A stretch of 64,000 nucleotides of DNA. Source: CAWHYG01 sp963833505. Its GTDB lineage: Bacteria > Eisenbacteria > RBG-16-71-46 > CAIMUX01. This document shows, one piece after another, positions 32,276 through 41,054 of this stretch. The notes below the pieces were generated by a model. It made no database searches and had not been told where the DNA came from. It worked only from the letters and a program-made list of their open reading frames with translations. Position 1 is the stretch's first letter, and each line of letters opens with the position of its first letter. Made by a program: the position numbers and the translations under genes. The DNA lies in the NCBI GenBank assembly GCA_963833505.1, contig CAWHYG010000015.1, positions 248,001 to 312,000 of the forward strand, read 5' to 3'.

Positions 32276-32991
32276 GAAAGCGACCTCAGCGAGCGATCGA
32301 GCCTGCTCGTCCGCCCGCCGGCGCCCAGCAGCGCCAGCACGGGCAGCGTCGGCGCCACTCCGATCATCGATCCGACGACGGCGTCCTCCAGGAAATGCTG
32401 CGACAGGTAGACGCGGCTGAAGGCGGCGACGCAGGCGATGACCAGACACAGCACCTTCTGGTACGGACGCTTCGTGAAAGCGGCGAGGCACAGGAAGATC
32501 GCGAAGGCCGTGGCGGAGTGTCCCGACGGGAAGGAGTGGGCCCGGAGCGGAGCGACTCCACCTGCCAGGTGAAGCGGATGGACGCCGGCGAAGAACGCGG
32601 CCGGGCGCGGTGAATGCGGGAATACGAAGCGTTTCATCACCTGGACCAGCACCCCGGAAACGGCGAAGGAAACGAGAAGGATGAGCGCTTTGCGAAAGTG
32701 AATGAAGGCGAAAGCGATGACGAGGATCGCGGCGAAAAATCCGTTTCCGATGAAGGTGACGTATCGGGAAGCCAGATCGGCCCAGGGGCTGTAGAACTGG
32801 TTGATCCAGAGCTGGATGGCTCCCTTCGTCAGGAACAGGCAGGGTAGTGCGGCCAACAGCGCCACGGCCAGGTAGGGAACAAGGAAAGCTCGGTTCGAGC
32901 GCATGATCTCGCCGAGTCTCCGGATCAGAGACCGTTCCGGGCGCAACGGGCCCTCCGGCATCCCGGTCGTTCCTGGTCCGGCGCGTTTCAT
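32236..32991 (-). CDS. PAP2-family membrane phosphatase
   Basis: A 251-residue phosphatase of the phosphatidic acid/undecaprenyl-diphosphate type with about six helices. The three PAP2 motifs are KRFVFPHSPRP (KxxxxxxRP), SFPSGHSATAF (PSGH) and SRVYLSQHFLEDAV (SRxxxxxHxxxD), with the catalytic His in the third. The likely substrate is a lipid pyrophosphate or phosphatidate at the outer membrane leaflet. Its ATG overlaps the stop of the large exported-protein gene upstream (ATGA), so translation is coupled. The convergent acetyltransferase overlaps its end by 40 bases. Confidence 0.88.
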   Translation of the reverse strand: MKRAGPGTTGMPEGPLRPERSLIRRLGEIMRSNRAFLVPYLAVALLAALPCLFLTKGAIQLWINQFYSPWADLASRYVTFIGNGFFAAILVIAFAFIHFRKALILLVSFAVSGVLVQVMKRFVFPHSPRPAAFFAGVHPLHLAGGVAPLRAHSFPSGHSATAFAIFLCLAAFTKRPYQKVLCLVIACVAAFSRVYLSQHFLEDAVVGSMIGVAPTLPVLALLGAGGRTSRLDRSLRSLSQPSDSIPSPTDR

Positions 32992-35231
32992 CTGTCCCTT
33001 CCCGTGATCAGCCAGTTGATGGCTGTGGTGCCAGCGTCAAAGAGGCCCATCTCCTGGAACCAGTAGGGTTCAAAGTCAAAGAACATCGTCCGTCCGTGCT
33101 GAATTCCGGCGAGCGTGTCCGCGCGGGTCGACTGATAGCGCTGCGCGATCACCGCGCCGGCTCCCGGGGAGATGTAGGTCCCGAGCGGCTCCGTGCCTTG
33201 CACGCACTGATTGTTGGACGACGCGTGGTACCGGTTCCAGGTCTCGGCCGCATAGAGCGAATCCAACCCAGGAAGATCGTCGACGAGCTCGGTGGGAGCA
33301 GCCTTGGCCCCTTCCCAGAAGATACTGCCTCCGATGTAGCGATCCTTGTTGCCGGGGTCCAGAGCGCCTGGATTCTGCTTGTTCCGATCGAGGGCCAGGT
33401 CGGGGAAGGAAGGTCGCAGCGAGCGCGCCCCGATGAGCCCCGACGCCTGGCCCGCGCAGGTCTTGTCGTTGGCCAGGCTGTTCTGCTGGTCCGCGCTCAC
33501 CAGGGTGTTCCTGAGATAGAGGAACTTGAAGAAGAACGAGCTGGTCCAATTGTTGTAGGTCTGGTCCCCTGGTTTCGGAGGCGTCTTGGGGTACTTGACG
33601 TCGCCCGTCAGGAATCCGGCCAGATCCTCTCCGATCAGGAAGAGCCTGCCTCCGGCGGTCACGTAGCTGGTCAGGAGCCGCTTGCCCTGGTCGTTTCCGT
33701 ATCCTTCGCTGAAACGCAAGCTCGTCAGGACGCCGTCCCCGGAAACGTAGTTGCTGTTCACGTACCAGATCACGTTCTGATAGTCGGCCAGCGTCTGAAG
33801 ATCGATGGCGCTCGGCCCGCCCACCTCTTGTCCGCCGATCACCTTGTACGCCTTCCACCAGGTCGGCGCGCCCAGAGCGGGAAAATCATAGAGGTGCGCC
33901 AGCAGCGTGCGGCGCATGAACCCGGTGTGGATGGCATCGGGCACGCGGTCGTTGACCTCATCGTCGACCACCAGGGCGAGCCGCCCGAAGGTGTAGGTGA
34001 TCACGTTCATGTCGATGACGCATCTCTGGGTCGAGGCCGGATCCTCGCTGATGTCCCGCATGAGGACGTAAAGGGTGTGAATCCCGGCCTGGTCGTTCTT
34101 GAAGACGAACGGAGTCTGGTTGCCGCTCCACTTCCCCCATCCGACCCAACCGCCGATTCCCATCGGATCCGTCCGGGTCTCGTCCTCCGGGTCGACCGGA
34201 TCGAGAGCGTAGTTCACGTTGCCGGGGAAGGAGCCGTAGGTCGAGGCGTCTCCGGTCCATTTGAAACGCAAGGGCCGCCCGGCGGCGACCTCCACGCCCC
34301 CGCTTGGGCCGGTCCAGGTGTCGCCGGAATCCGTGGGGAACACGTGGCAGCCCATGGATTCCTCGCAGACGGTCACCGCGGGCTTGGACGGGGTGCATCC
34401 GACGGTGAAGAGCACGAAGTTCTTGTTCAGGGTCAGCTCCGGCTCGACGGCGCCCGCCTCATCCACGGAACGGACCGCGAAGGCGGCTTCGTCGCCGCAG
34501 AGCAGCGACAGCGTGACCTGCGTGACCGTGTTCGGCACCCGGACCCAGTCCCTGGGCGAGCCCCGGTAGTTGATCGGAAGGACGATGTTGTCGGCCTTGA
34601 GCAGCGAGTCCGGCGCGTACTCCGGATGAAGCACCGGAGCGTGCACTAGCTTGTACTCGTAGTAGACCGGCTTCTGATCCGGCCTCGAGCTGTCCATATC
34701 CTGCCCGGTCCACTGAACCTGGAAGGTGGGCTGCATGGTCGGGATCTGCTGGGTCGACAGATTGGGGAAGGTGATCCGCGTCGACGGCGCGATGGTCCTG
34801 GCGTTGAAGTAGGCCTTGACCGCCGGCGAGACCGCGTATTCGTTGTCGATGGCCCGGAGATAGAAGGTGTGCCAGTCGCTGAAGACGTCCGGGTCGCCCC
34901 CGAGGCCGCCGGTGGTGGCGCTGAACTTGAACAGCGCGGAAAACCCGGTCGTGTCCCGCCAGGCGCCTTCGCTGACGGTATCGTCCACCGCCCACTGGAA
35001 GAGGATTACGACGCCGTCCTGATCGCTGCCCGACCATTCGAACTGGACCTTGTAATCGATCCCGGCGGAAGTGGTGTCGAGGGCTCCTCCGGTGATGCGC
35101 ACCTGCGGCCTGATGTTGGCGATCTGCTGTCCCTTCTCGGTGTCGTCGGGAACCAGCAGGCACTGGACCTGGAGCAACGCCAGGAGACCGGCCGCCAGGG
35201 CCATGAAGAGCAGTGTCTTCCGGCTTTTCAA
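32988..35231 (-). CDS. Large exported protein of unknown function
   Basis: About 747 residues from a TTG at 35231 with GGAGGG correctly spaced; the open frame reaches 35477 but without a better start. A signal sequence (LLFMALAAGLLALLQVQC) could end at a Cys, although the lipobox is poor. The rest is beta-rich with fibronectin/Ig-like segments (YKVQFEWSGSDQDGVVILFQ, YYEYKLVH, RDWVRVPNTVTQVTLSLLCG). A later Rossmann-like domain of about 260 residues (RLALVVDDEVND, LADYQNVIWYVNSNYV, SYVTAGGRLFLIGEDLAGF) resembles amidotransferase-like or ThuA-like folds of other secreted proteins. I recognise no specific family. It is translationally coupled to the PAP2 gene. Confidence 0.65.
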   Translation of the reverse strand: MKSRKTLLFMALAAGLLALLQVQCLLVPDDTEKGQQIANIRPQVRITGGALDTTSAGIDYKVQFEWSGSDQDGVVILFQWAVDDTVSEGAWRDTTGFSALFKFSATTGGLGGDPDVFSDWHTFYLRAIDNEYAVSPAVKAYFNARTIAPSTRITFPNLSTQQIPTMQPTFQVQWTGQDMDSSRPDQKPVYYEYKLVHAPVLHPEYAPDSLLKADNIVLPINYRGSPRDWVRVPNTVTQVTLSLLCGDEAAFAVRSVDEAGAVEPELTLNKNFVLFTVGCTPSKPAVTVCEESMGCHVFPTDSGDTWTGPSGGVEVAAGRPLRFKWTGDASTYGSFPGNVNYALDPVDPEDETRTDPMGIGGWVGWGKWSGNQTPFVFKNDQAGIHTLYVLMRDISEDPASTQRCVIDMNVITYTFGRLALVVDDEVNDRVPDAIHTGFMRRTLLAHLYDFPALGAPTWWKAYKVIGGQEVGGPSAIDLQTLADYQNVIWYVNSNYVSGDGVLTSLRFSEGYGNDQGKRLLTSYVTAGGRLFLIGEDLAGFLTGDVKYPKTPPKPGDQTYNNWTSSFFFKFLYLRNTLVSADQQNSLANDKTCAGQASGLIGARSLRPSFPDLALDRNKQNPGALDPGNKDRYIGGSIFWEGAKAAPTELVDDLPGLDSLYAAETWNRYHASSNNQCVQGTEPLGTYISPGAGAVIAQRYQSTRADTLAGIQHGRTMFFDFEPYWFQEMGLFDAGTTAINWLITGRDR

Positions 35232-35933
35232 CCCGCGCCCTCCGCTCGCCACCGGCCGGGTCGCTCTGAACGTGACCCGGCGCAGCCGGTTTTCACGCCT
35301 CGGGCGCCATCCAGCGCTCGTGGCCAGCCACGGCCGCCGTGGCCGCGGCCATCCATGGAAAGGGAACCGCAGGAAAGCCGAACGTATGCGGATGACCGTC
35401 GGTGCCGGGGTCGCATCCTGCTCCTTGCCCACAATACAACCCCGGAACTGGCAACAAGGTAGCACCGCGCCGGACACGCGGCAAGGGTCGGGACGTGGCT
35501 CTGGGGCCGGCCGAGCGACGGGTGGGGGAGCGTCGACGCGGTCAGGGGGTTCAGGCGATCGCTGCGTGCGGGCGCGGATACCCGGAGTGACAATCGATTA
35601 ACCGGAAAACTGTTGAAATAGCCCACACAGTTTCATATACACGGACCCAATCTTACTCTAATCCGCCCGAAATTCATCGTTTCCAAGAGAATCCTATCCG
35701 GGCACGTCCGAGTAGTGTTATAAAAACACACACGAGACTGATGTTGCCGGGTTCGATTCACGATCCACCTGGCAGGCCCTCTTGCGTATCGGCCTGTGCC
35801 CACAAACAGGCCCCAGATGGCCGGCTTGACGGCGGGTGAACGACCGGAACGCTCGGGCGAAGCGTGTCGGATCGGTGGAGTTGCAGGATGGCGCAGGCCA
35901 GGCGCCCAAGACAGCCTGCTGGGGAGGGGACTT
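35232..35933. other. Divergent regulatory region upstream of the cytochrome operon
   Basis: No gene supported in 700 bases. The middle (35600-35740) is clearly AT-richer than its surroundings. It contains a good sigma-70-like promoter (35613-35641) and, at 35715-35729, GTGTT-ataaa-AACAC, which can fold into a small hairpin and also embeds TATAAA, a possible second -10. The leftward exported-protein gene must also be transcribed from this region. Confidence 0.5.
35613..35641 (+). promoter_or_regulatory. Candidate sigma-70 promoter of the cytochrome/NrfD/kinase operon
   Basis: TTGAAA (35613-35618) and TATACA (35636-35641) are separated by 17 bases, matching five and four or five of six consensus positions in a locally AT-rich stretch. 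The leader to the ATG at 35934 would be about 285 bases, leaving room for regulation. Confidence 0.5.
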
Positions 35934-36662
35934 ATGGGATGGCATCCGAGAAGGACGGCGCGATGGGTCCGAACACTCCGATGGCCGGGTCTCCTTTTCG
36001 CGCTCGCGATGTTCGCCGTCATTGCGGGCGCGGACTCGTCTTCCAACGGAGCCGCTGCTCCGTTGAAGCTGCCGGCCGACATCGTCTATGGCCGGGCGGC
36101 CTCTGACAGCGCGGTCACCTTCAGCCACGAGTTGCATGCCGGCTACGTGGACAATCAGTGCGTAACCTGTCACCCGCAGCTCTTCCCCATGCTGAAGCGG
36201 GGCCCGGCGCCGAATCACCGGGTCATGAACGGCGGCGGCTCCTGCGGCACGTGCCACAACGGCCAGAAGGCGTTCGGAACGCAGGACGCGGCCAGTTGCA
36301 GCAACTGCCATCACAGCGCTGGTGGCGCCGCGGCCGGGGGCGCTCCTGCCGCATCCGGGGCTGCACCCGCCGCAACCGGTGGCGCTCCCGCCGCCAAGGT
36401 GCCTCCGCCGCACTCGTTCCCCCCGGGAGAAAGCTCACCCGGAACGGTCACGTTCCGGCATGACACCCATTCGAAGGGCGCGGGCGGCTGCGGAACCTGC
36501 CACACCAGGCTCTTCAAGATGGCGCCGGAGCCTCCGCGTCCGAACGGGGGCATGCACGAACCCACCGCCTGCGGCGCCTGTCACAACGGAACCAAGGCGT
36601 TCAACGTCGAGGATTCCGACGCGTGCACCCGTTGCCACAAAGAATCGGGAGCCCGGCCATGA
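35934..36662 (+). CDS. Hexaheme c-type cytochrome (two triheme c7-like units)
   Basis: A 242-residue exported electron carrier. A basic, hydrophobic N-terminus (WPGLLFALAMFAVIAGADSS) targets it outward. Six CxxCH heme sites are visible: CVTCH, CGTCH and CSNCH in the first half, then CGTCH, CGACH and CTRCH in the second. The halves are joined by an Ala/Gly/Pro linker and each contains the repeated NGQKAF/NGTKAF motif, so the gene is an internal duplication of a triheme unit. GGGGAGGGG precedes the ATG at 35934. Its TGA overlaps the ATG of the ferredoxin gene. The cytochrome would exchange electrons with the ferredoxin and NrfD-like subunits on the periplasmic side. Confidence 0.88.
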   Translation: MGWHPRRTARWVRTLRWPGLLFALAMFAVIAGADSSSNGAAAPLKLPADIVYGRAASDSAVTFSHELHAGYVDNQCVTCHPQLFPMLKRGPAPNHRVMNGGGSCGTCHNGQKAFGTQDAASCSNCHHSAGGAAAGGAPAASGAAPAATGGAPAAKVPPPHSFPPGESSPGTVTFRHDTHSKGAGGCGTCHTRLFKMAPEPPRPNGGMHEPTACGACHNGTKAFNVEDSDACTRCHKESGARP

Positions 36663-37435
36663 CATGGGGATTGCTATACGATTCGACCCGCTGCATCGGC
36701 TGCGGCGCCTGTTCGGCCGCCTGCAAGGAACAGAACCATCTGCCTCTTCCGATCGAGGAGAAGACCACCGCCTACACCTGGACGACGGTCGAGAAGAAGG
36801 ACGGCAATTTCGTCCGTCACCTGTGCATGCACTGTGATACGCCGACCTGCGCGTCCGTCTGCCCGGTGGGCGCCATGAAGAAGACGCCGACCGGTCCGGT
36901 CGTCTACGAATCCGGCCTGTGCATCGGATGCCGCTACTGCATCATGGCCTGTCCCTTCGGCGTGCCCAAGTACCAGTGGGACCGGCCGGTGCCGATCGTG
37001 GGCAAGTGCATCCTGTGCGCACCGCGCCTGGCGGCGGGGCAGGCGACCGCCTGCGCCACGGTCTGTCCGACCGGCGCCACGCTCTTCGGCGAGCGCGAGT
37101 CGCTGCTGGCCGAGGCCGGCAAGAGGCTCACCGGCGAGCCCGCTCGCTACACCCCGCACATCTTCGGGCAACACGAAGTCGGCGGCACGTCGGTGCTGAT
37201 GCTGGCCTCCGTCCCATTCCCCGATCTCGGGATGCCCCACGACGTGCCGCAGGCGCCGTTGCCCATGCTGACCTGGCGGGTTCTTTCCAAGCTGCCCGAC
37301 GTGGTTTCGTTCGCGGCGGTCTTCCTCTACGGTATCCACTGGATCACCAATCGCCGGACTTATGTTCGGGACGCGGAAGGGGGCGGAAGTCGGCCGGGAG
37401 AGCCGGTCCGGAACGCCCGGGAGGTGCGGCCATGA
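36659..37435 (+). CDS. Four-cluster ferredoxin subunit (HybA/DmsB/NrfC-like)
   Basis: A 258-residue iron-sulfur protein with four Cys clusters typical of 4Fe-4S relay subunits: CIGCGACSAAC, CMHCDTPTCASVC, CIGCRYCIMAC, and CILC with ACATVC. One membrane helix follows near the C-terminus (LPDVVSFAAVFLYGIHWI). No Tat signal is visible at the N-terminus, so either export depends on a partner or the protein faces the cytoplasm. It links the hexaheme cytochrome to the NrfD-type quinone-side subunit. ATGA overlaps occur at both ends. Confidence 0.88.
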   Translation: MTWGLLYDSTRCIGCGACSAACKEQNHLPLPIEEKTTAYTWTTVEKKDGNFVRHLCMHCDTPTCASVCPVGAMKKTPTGPVVYESGLCIGCRYCIMACPFGVPKYQWDRPVPIVGKCILCAPRLAAGQATACATVCPTGATLFGERESLLAEAGKRLTGEPARYTPHIFGQHEVGGTSVLMLASVPFPDLGMPHDVPQAPLPMLTWRVLSKLPDVVSFAAVFLYGIHWITNRRTYVRDAEGGGSRPGEPVRNAREVRP

Positions 37436-38592
37436 GCGTTTCCTTGAGTCAGCCGAGAGCGCGCTTCCGCCCCGGATTCTGGACGTCGATCTTCTTCGCG
37501 ATCCTGGCCCTCTTCCTTTACGTCTCGGTCGTGCGTTTCTCGCGCGGGCTGGGCGCCGTGACCCACCTGAGCGACCGGTTTCCGTGGGGCCTGTGGATCG
37601 GTTTCGACATCCTCTGCGGCGTCGGACTGGCGGCCGGCGCGTTCACGATCATGGCCACCGTTCACCTCTTCAACATCCACCGCTTCGAACCCATCGCCCG
37701 CCCCACCGTGCTCACGGGGTTCCTGGGCTACGTCTTCGTTTGCTTCGCCCTGCTCTATGACCTGGGGCAGCCCTGGCGGATCTGGCACGCCCTGGTGTTC
37801 TGGAATCCGCACTCGGTGATGTTCGAGGTCGCCTGGTGCGTCATGCTCTACACCACCGTCCTGTTCTTCGAATTCTCGCCCATGTTGTTCGAGCGCTTCC
37901 GCCTGGAGACTCCCCGCCGCATCCTCCATGCGTTCAACACGCCGCTCGTCATCATCGGGGTGCTCCTTTCGACCCTTCACCAGTCCTCGCTCGGATCGCT
38001 CTACCTGGTGATGCCGGAGAAACTGTATCCCCTCTGGTATTCCTCGCTCCTGCCGGTCTTGTTCTACGTTTCCGCCATCGGCGCCGGTCTGGGCATGGTC
38101 ATCGTGGAGTCCCATCTCAGCGGCCGCGCCTTCGGCCGCGAGTTGGAAATGGACCTGCTCGAGCCGCTGGCTCGCGCCATGGTGGTCGCACTGGCGGTCT
38201 TCGGGGTTCTCCGCGTCGACACGCTCCTGCACAATCATGCGCTCGGGCTCGCCTTCCAGAACACGTACGAGGCGCATATGTTCCAGATCGAGTTCGGCCT
38301 GGGCGTCCTGGCGCCGATCGCGCTTTTGGTCTGGCCGCGCATCCGCACGTCGCCCCGAGGCCTCGTGATCGGCGGGTCGCTGGCCGTGCTCGGTTTCATC
38401 ATGCATCGGCTCAACGTCTGCGTGACCGGCTTCGAACGCTCCAGCGGAACGCACTACACGCCTTCCTGGATGGAGGTGACGATTTCGGTGGGTCTGGTGG
38501 CGTTGGGCTTCGCCGCCTTCGCCCTGGCCGCCAAGTACCTGCCGGTCTTCCCGCCGCATGCCCCCGCGCGCCCGCGGCCGGAGGCGCGCTAG
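37432..38592 (+). CDS. NrfD/HybB-type membrane subunit
   Basis: A 386-residue integral membrane protein with about ten helices and strong similarity to HybB/NrfD quinone-interacting subunits (RFPWGLWIGFDILCGVGLAA, LGQPWRIWHAL, HQSSLGSLYLVMP, HMFQIEFGLGVLAPI). It should oxidise or reduce quinones and pass electrons to or from the ferredoxin and cytochrome. No molybdopterin or other catalytic subunit is encoded beside it, so this is an electron-transfer rather than a terminal-oxidoreductase cassette in this window. The start overlaps the ferredoxin stop by four bases. Confidence 0.9.
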   Translation: MSVSLSQPRARFRPGFWTSIFFAILALFLYVSVVRFSRGLGAVTHLSDRFPWGLWIGFDILCGVGLAAGAFTIMATVHLFNIHRFEPIARPTVLTGFLGYVFVCFALLYDLGQPWRIWHALVFWNPHSVMFEVAWCVMLYTTVLFFEFSPMLFERFRLETPRRILHAFNTPLVIIGVLLSTLHQSSLGSLYLVMPEKLYPLWYSSLLPVLFYVSAIGAGLGMVIVESHLSGRAFGRELEMDLLEPLARAMVVALAVFGVLRVDTLLHNHALGLAFQNTYEAHMFQIEFGLGVLAPIALLVWPRIRTSPRGLVIGGSLAVLGFIMHRLNVCVTGFERSSGTHYTPSWMEVTISVGLVALGFAAFALAAKYLPVFPPHAPARPRPEAR

Positions 38593-38610
38593 ACTCCGGC
38601 AACGGTCGCC

Positions 38611-40659
38611 GTGAAGCTGAGCATCGGCAGCCTGGCCATCCTGGGCGTCGCGGTCGTGACCGCGGCGGTCATCGGCGTCATGTCGGGCATCATCCTTCGC
38701 GCGCACCAGCGGGCGCTCATCGGCCAGCTTACGCGGAGCGCCGACCAGCTCAGCGAGACGGTCGCCGGCGGGATCTACTACGACATGCTGGAGAACCGCC
38801 GCGACGACACCCACCGTGAAATCAAGCTGATGGGACGCGAACAGGGCATCGACCGGATCCGGGTCTTCAACAAGACCGGGGAGATCACCTTCTCCTCCGA
38901 TTCTTCTGAGATCGGGCACGCCCTGGACAAGAAGGCCGAAGCCTGCTACGCCTGCCACGCCGCCGGCCGCCCGCTCGAGCGCCTGTCGATCGGTTCAAGG
39001 GCGCGCATCTTCCGCGGCGCGGACGGACTTCGGGTGCTGGGAATGATCCGGCCGATCCACAACGAGCCCCGGTGCGTCAGCGCCGGTTGTCACGCCCACA
39101 CCGCGGACGAAACGGTCCTGGGGGTGCTGGACGTGAACCTGTCGATGGCCTCGGCCGATCGCCAGATCGCCCACGATCGGATCCAGCTCATGCTCCTGGC
39201 GGTCCTGGCCATCGCGGCGAGCAGCACGCTCCTCTGGTGGCTGAGCCGCTACCTCATCCTGCGGCCGGTGGCGGCCCTGATCGCGGGGACGAGCCGGGTG
39301 GCGCAGGGAGACCTTTCCACCTCCATCCACCTCAAGGCGCAGAACGAGCTGGGCGACCTGGCGCGCGCCTTCAACGACATGACCGTGCGCCTGAACGAGG
39401 CCCAGCGGCTGCTCACCCAATCGGACAAGCTCGCCTCCGTCGGGCGTCTCGCCGCCGGTGTCGCGCACGAGATCAACAACCCGCTCACCGGCGTCTTGAC
39501 CTATGCCTCGTTTCTTCTGAAGCGCGCGGAGGCCGGCTCCGAATCCGGCGCCGACCTTGAGGTGATCGTCCGCGAAACGAAACGATGCCGGGAGATCGTG
39601 CGCGGACTCCTGGACTTCGCGCGCCAGACGCCGCCGAAGCGGCAGCCAACCGATCTGAACGACGTCGTGCGCCGCGCCGCGACCATCGTCACGAACCAGC
39701 TCACCCTCGCGCGCGTGCGGCTGGACTTCAGGCTGGCCGAGGATCTGAGGCCGGTTCCGGCCGACGCCAACCAGATCCAACAAGTCGTGGTGAACCTGCT
39801 GCTCAACGCCGCCGACGCCATCGAGGGCAAGGAGAACGGCGGGGGCACCATCACCGTCCGCACCTCCGTGATCGCGGTGCCTCCGCGCGGGCATGCCGTG
39901 ATTCGCGCCGCCTCCTGCCCGAAGGGATGCGACCTGATCGACAAGAACGTGCGCCTGGAGGGAGTTCCCACCATCCGGGTGCTGCGACATTCCCAGGATC
40001 AGGACGTCGACTTCCATCTCGACCCGGTCTATGGCCGAACGCGCCATCAAGCATCCGCGCCCTCCGAGCAGGGAGACGTCGCCACCCACTCGTGCCCGCG
40101 CTGCCGGACGAAGCTGCAGCTTCCCGACTCGCGCTGTCCGACCTGCGGAGCGCCTTTGTTCGCGGTGCAGGTTCCCGGGCTCGGCGCGGTGGAGTGGTGC
40201 TCAAGCAAGGGCTGCGCCTTCACCCGCTGGGAGGCGATGGACGCCCGGGGCCCGCAGGCGTACGCTCAGATCGAAGTGGAAGACACCGGATGCGGGATTT
40301 CGGCGGAGGAGATGAGCCGCGTCTTCGAACCCTTCTATTCCACCAAGGGGACGCGAGGCACGGGACTTGGGCTCGCCGTCACGTGGGGGATCGTGGAAGG
40401 ACACGGCGGCTCCATCTACGTCAGCAGTGAAGTGGGACGCGGAACGCGCTTCACTCTTCGCCTTCCCTTCCTGGTCGGCGACTCCGGCCCGGCGGAAGCC
40501 CCGGTGGATCCGGTCTCCGGCCGCAGACTCTCGATGCCGGACGCCCGGGGCGCCCACGGCGCAGGCCCGGCCTCGCCAGTGGCCTCGCGCGCGAACGGAT
40601 CATCGGCCACTTCGCCGCCCGCAGCGCCGCCGGCCCGGGACCGGGGAGGCGCGGCATGA
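38611..40659 (+). CDS. Heme-binding sensor histidine kinase with a Cys-rich insert in the ATPase domain
   Basis: A 682-residue kinase. A helix (residues 8-30) starts an extracytoplasmic sensor with two heme-type sites, CYACH (112-116) and CVSAGCH (155-161). A second helix (190-215), HAMP, and HisKA with GVAHEINNPL (His near 286) follow. The ATPase N-box (NLLLNAADAIEG) is separated from the G1 box (DTGCG, near 553) by an insert of about 135 residues holding CPKGC (436-440), CPRC (495-498), CPTC (509-512) and a C-x4-C pair (530, 535), a zinc-ribbon-like module. The GTG start at 38611 is 18 bases after the NrfD gene and lacks a strong ribosome site, suggesting coupling. It likely senses redox state or a heme ligand and signals to the two regulators that follow. 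Confidence 0.83.
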   Translation: MKLSIGSLAILGVAVVTAAVIGVMSGIILRAHQRALIGQLTRSADQLSETVAGGIYYDMLENRRDDTHREIKLMGREQGIDRIRVFNKTGEITFSSDSSEIGHALDKKAEACYACHAAGRPLERLSIGSRARIFRGADGLRVLGMIRPIHNEPRCVSAGCHAHTADETVLGVLDVNLSMASADRQIAHDRIQLMLLAVLAIAASSTLLWWLSRYLILRPVAALIAGTSRVAQGDLSTSIHLKAQNELGDLARAFNDMTVRLNEAQRLLTQSDKLASVGRLAAGVAHEINNPLTGVLTYASFLLKRAEAGSESGADLEVIVRETKRCREIVRGLLDFARQTPPKRQPTDLNDVVRRAATIVTNQLTLARVRLDFRLAEDLRPVPADANQIQQVVVNLLLNAADAIEGKENGGGTITVRTSVIAVPPRGHAVIRAASCPKGCDLIDKNVRLEGVPTIRVLRHSQDQDVDFHLDPVYGRTRHQASAPSEQGDVATHSCPRCRTKLQLPDSRCPTCGAPLFAVQVPGLGAVEWCSSKGCAFTRWEAMDARGPQAYAQIEVEDTGCGISAEEMSRVFEPFYSTKGTRGTGLGLAVTWGIVEGHGGSIYVSSEVGRGTRFTLRLPFLVGDSGPAEAPVDPVSGRRLSMPDARGAHGAGPASPVASRANGSSATSPPAAPPARDRGGAA

Positions 40660-41054
40660 ATTCGAGCTGCGACGTCTTTGTGGTGGATGACGAACCGGTG
40701 GTCGTGGCCGCGATCCGCCTCGTGCTCGCTGATGAAGGACTTCGCGTCACGTGCGTGGCCGACGCCGAATCGGCCCTGGACCATCCCGAGCTGACCACGT
40801 GCCGGCTGGTCCTCTGCGACCTGATGCTGCCCGGGAAATCGGGCCTCGACGTGCTGGCGGCCATCCGCGGGCGGCGGCCCGATCTTCCCGTCATCATGAT
40901 CACCGGATACGCCACGCCCGCGCAGGAAGAGAAGGTCCTGGCCGCGGGAGCGACCGCCTTTCTTCCCAAACCCTTCGATGAGTCAGAGCTGCTAACCCTG
41001 GTACGGCGGGTCCTGGCGCAGGCAGAGGCCGCCGATGAGGAACGGAAATCATGA
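40656..41054 (+). CDS. Single-domain response regulator
   Basis: A 132-residue receiver. The phosphoacceptor is in LVLCDLMLPGKSGLD, with acidic residues in VVDDEP, the Thr in MITGYAT and the Lys in FLPKPFDE. There is no output domain, so it may relay phosphate, compete for it or bind a partner. It overlaps the kinase stop by four bases and lies directly before the second regulator. Confidence 0.9.
   Translation: MNSSCDVFVVDDEPVVVAAIRLVLADEGLRVTCVADAESALDHPELTTCRLVLCDLMLPGKSGLDVLAAIRGRRPDLPVIMITGYATPAQEEKVLAAGATAFLPKPFDESELLTLVRRVLAQAEAADEERKS

Noticed and set aside
35690..35775. GGGTTCGATTC resembling a tRNA T-arm.
   Set aside because: No matching acceptor stem, D-arm or anticodon arm can be drawn upstream.
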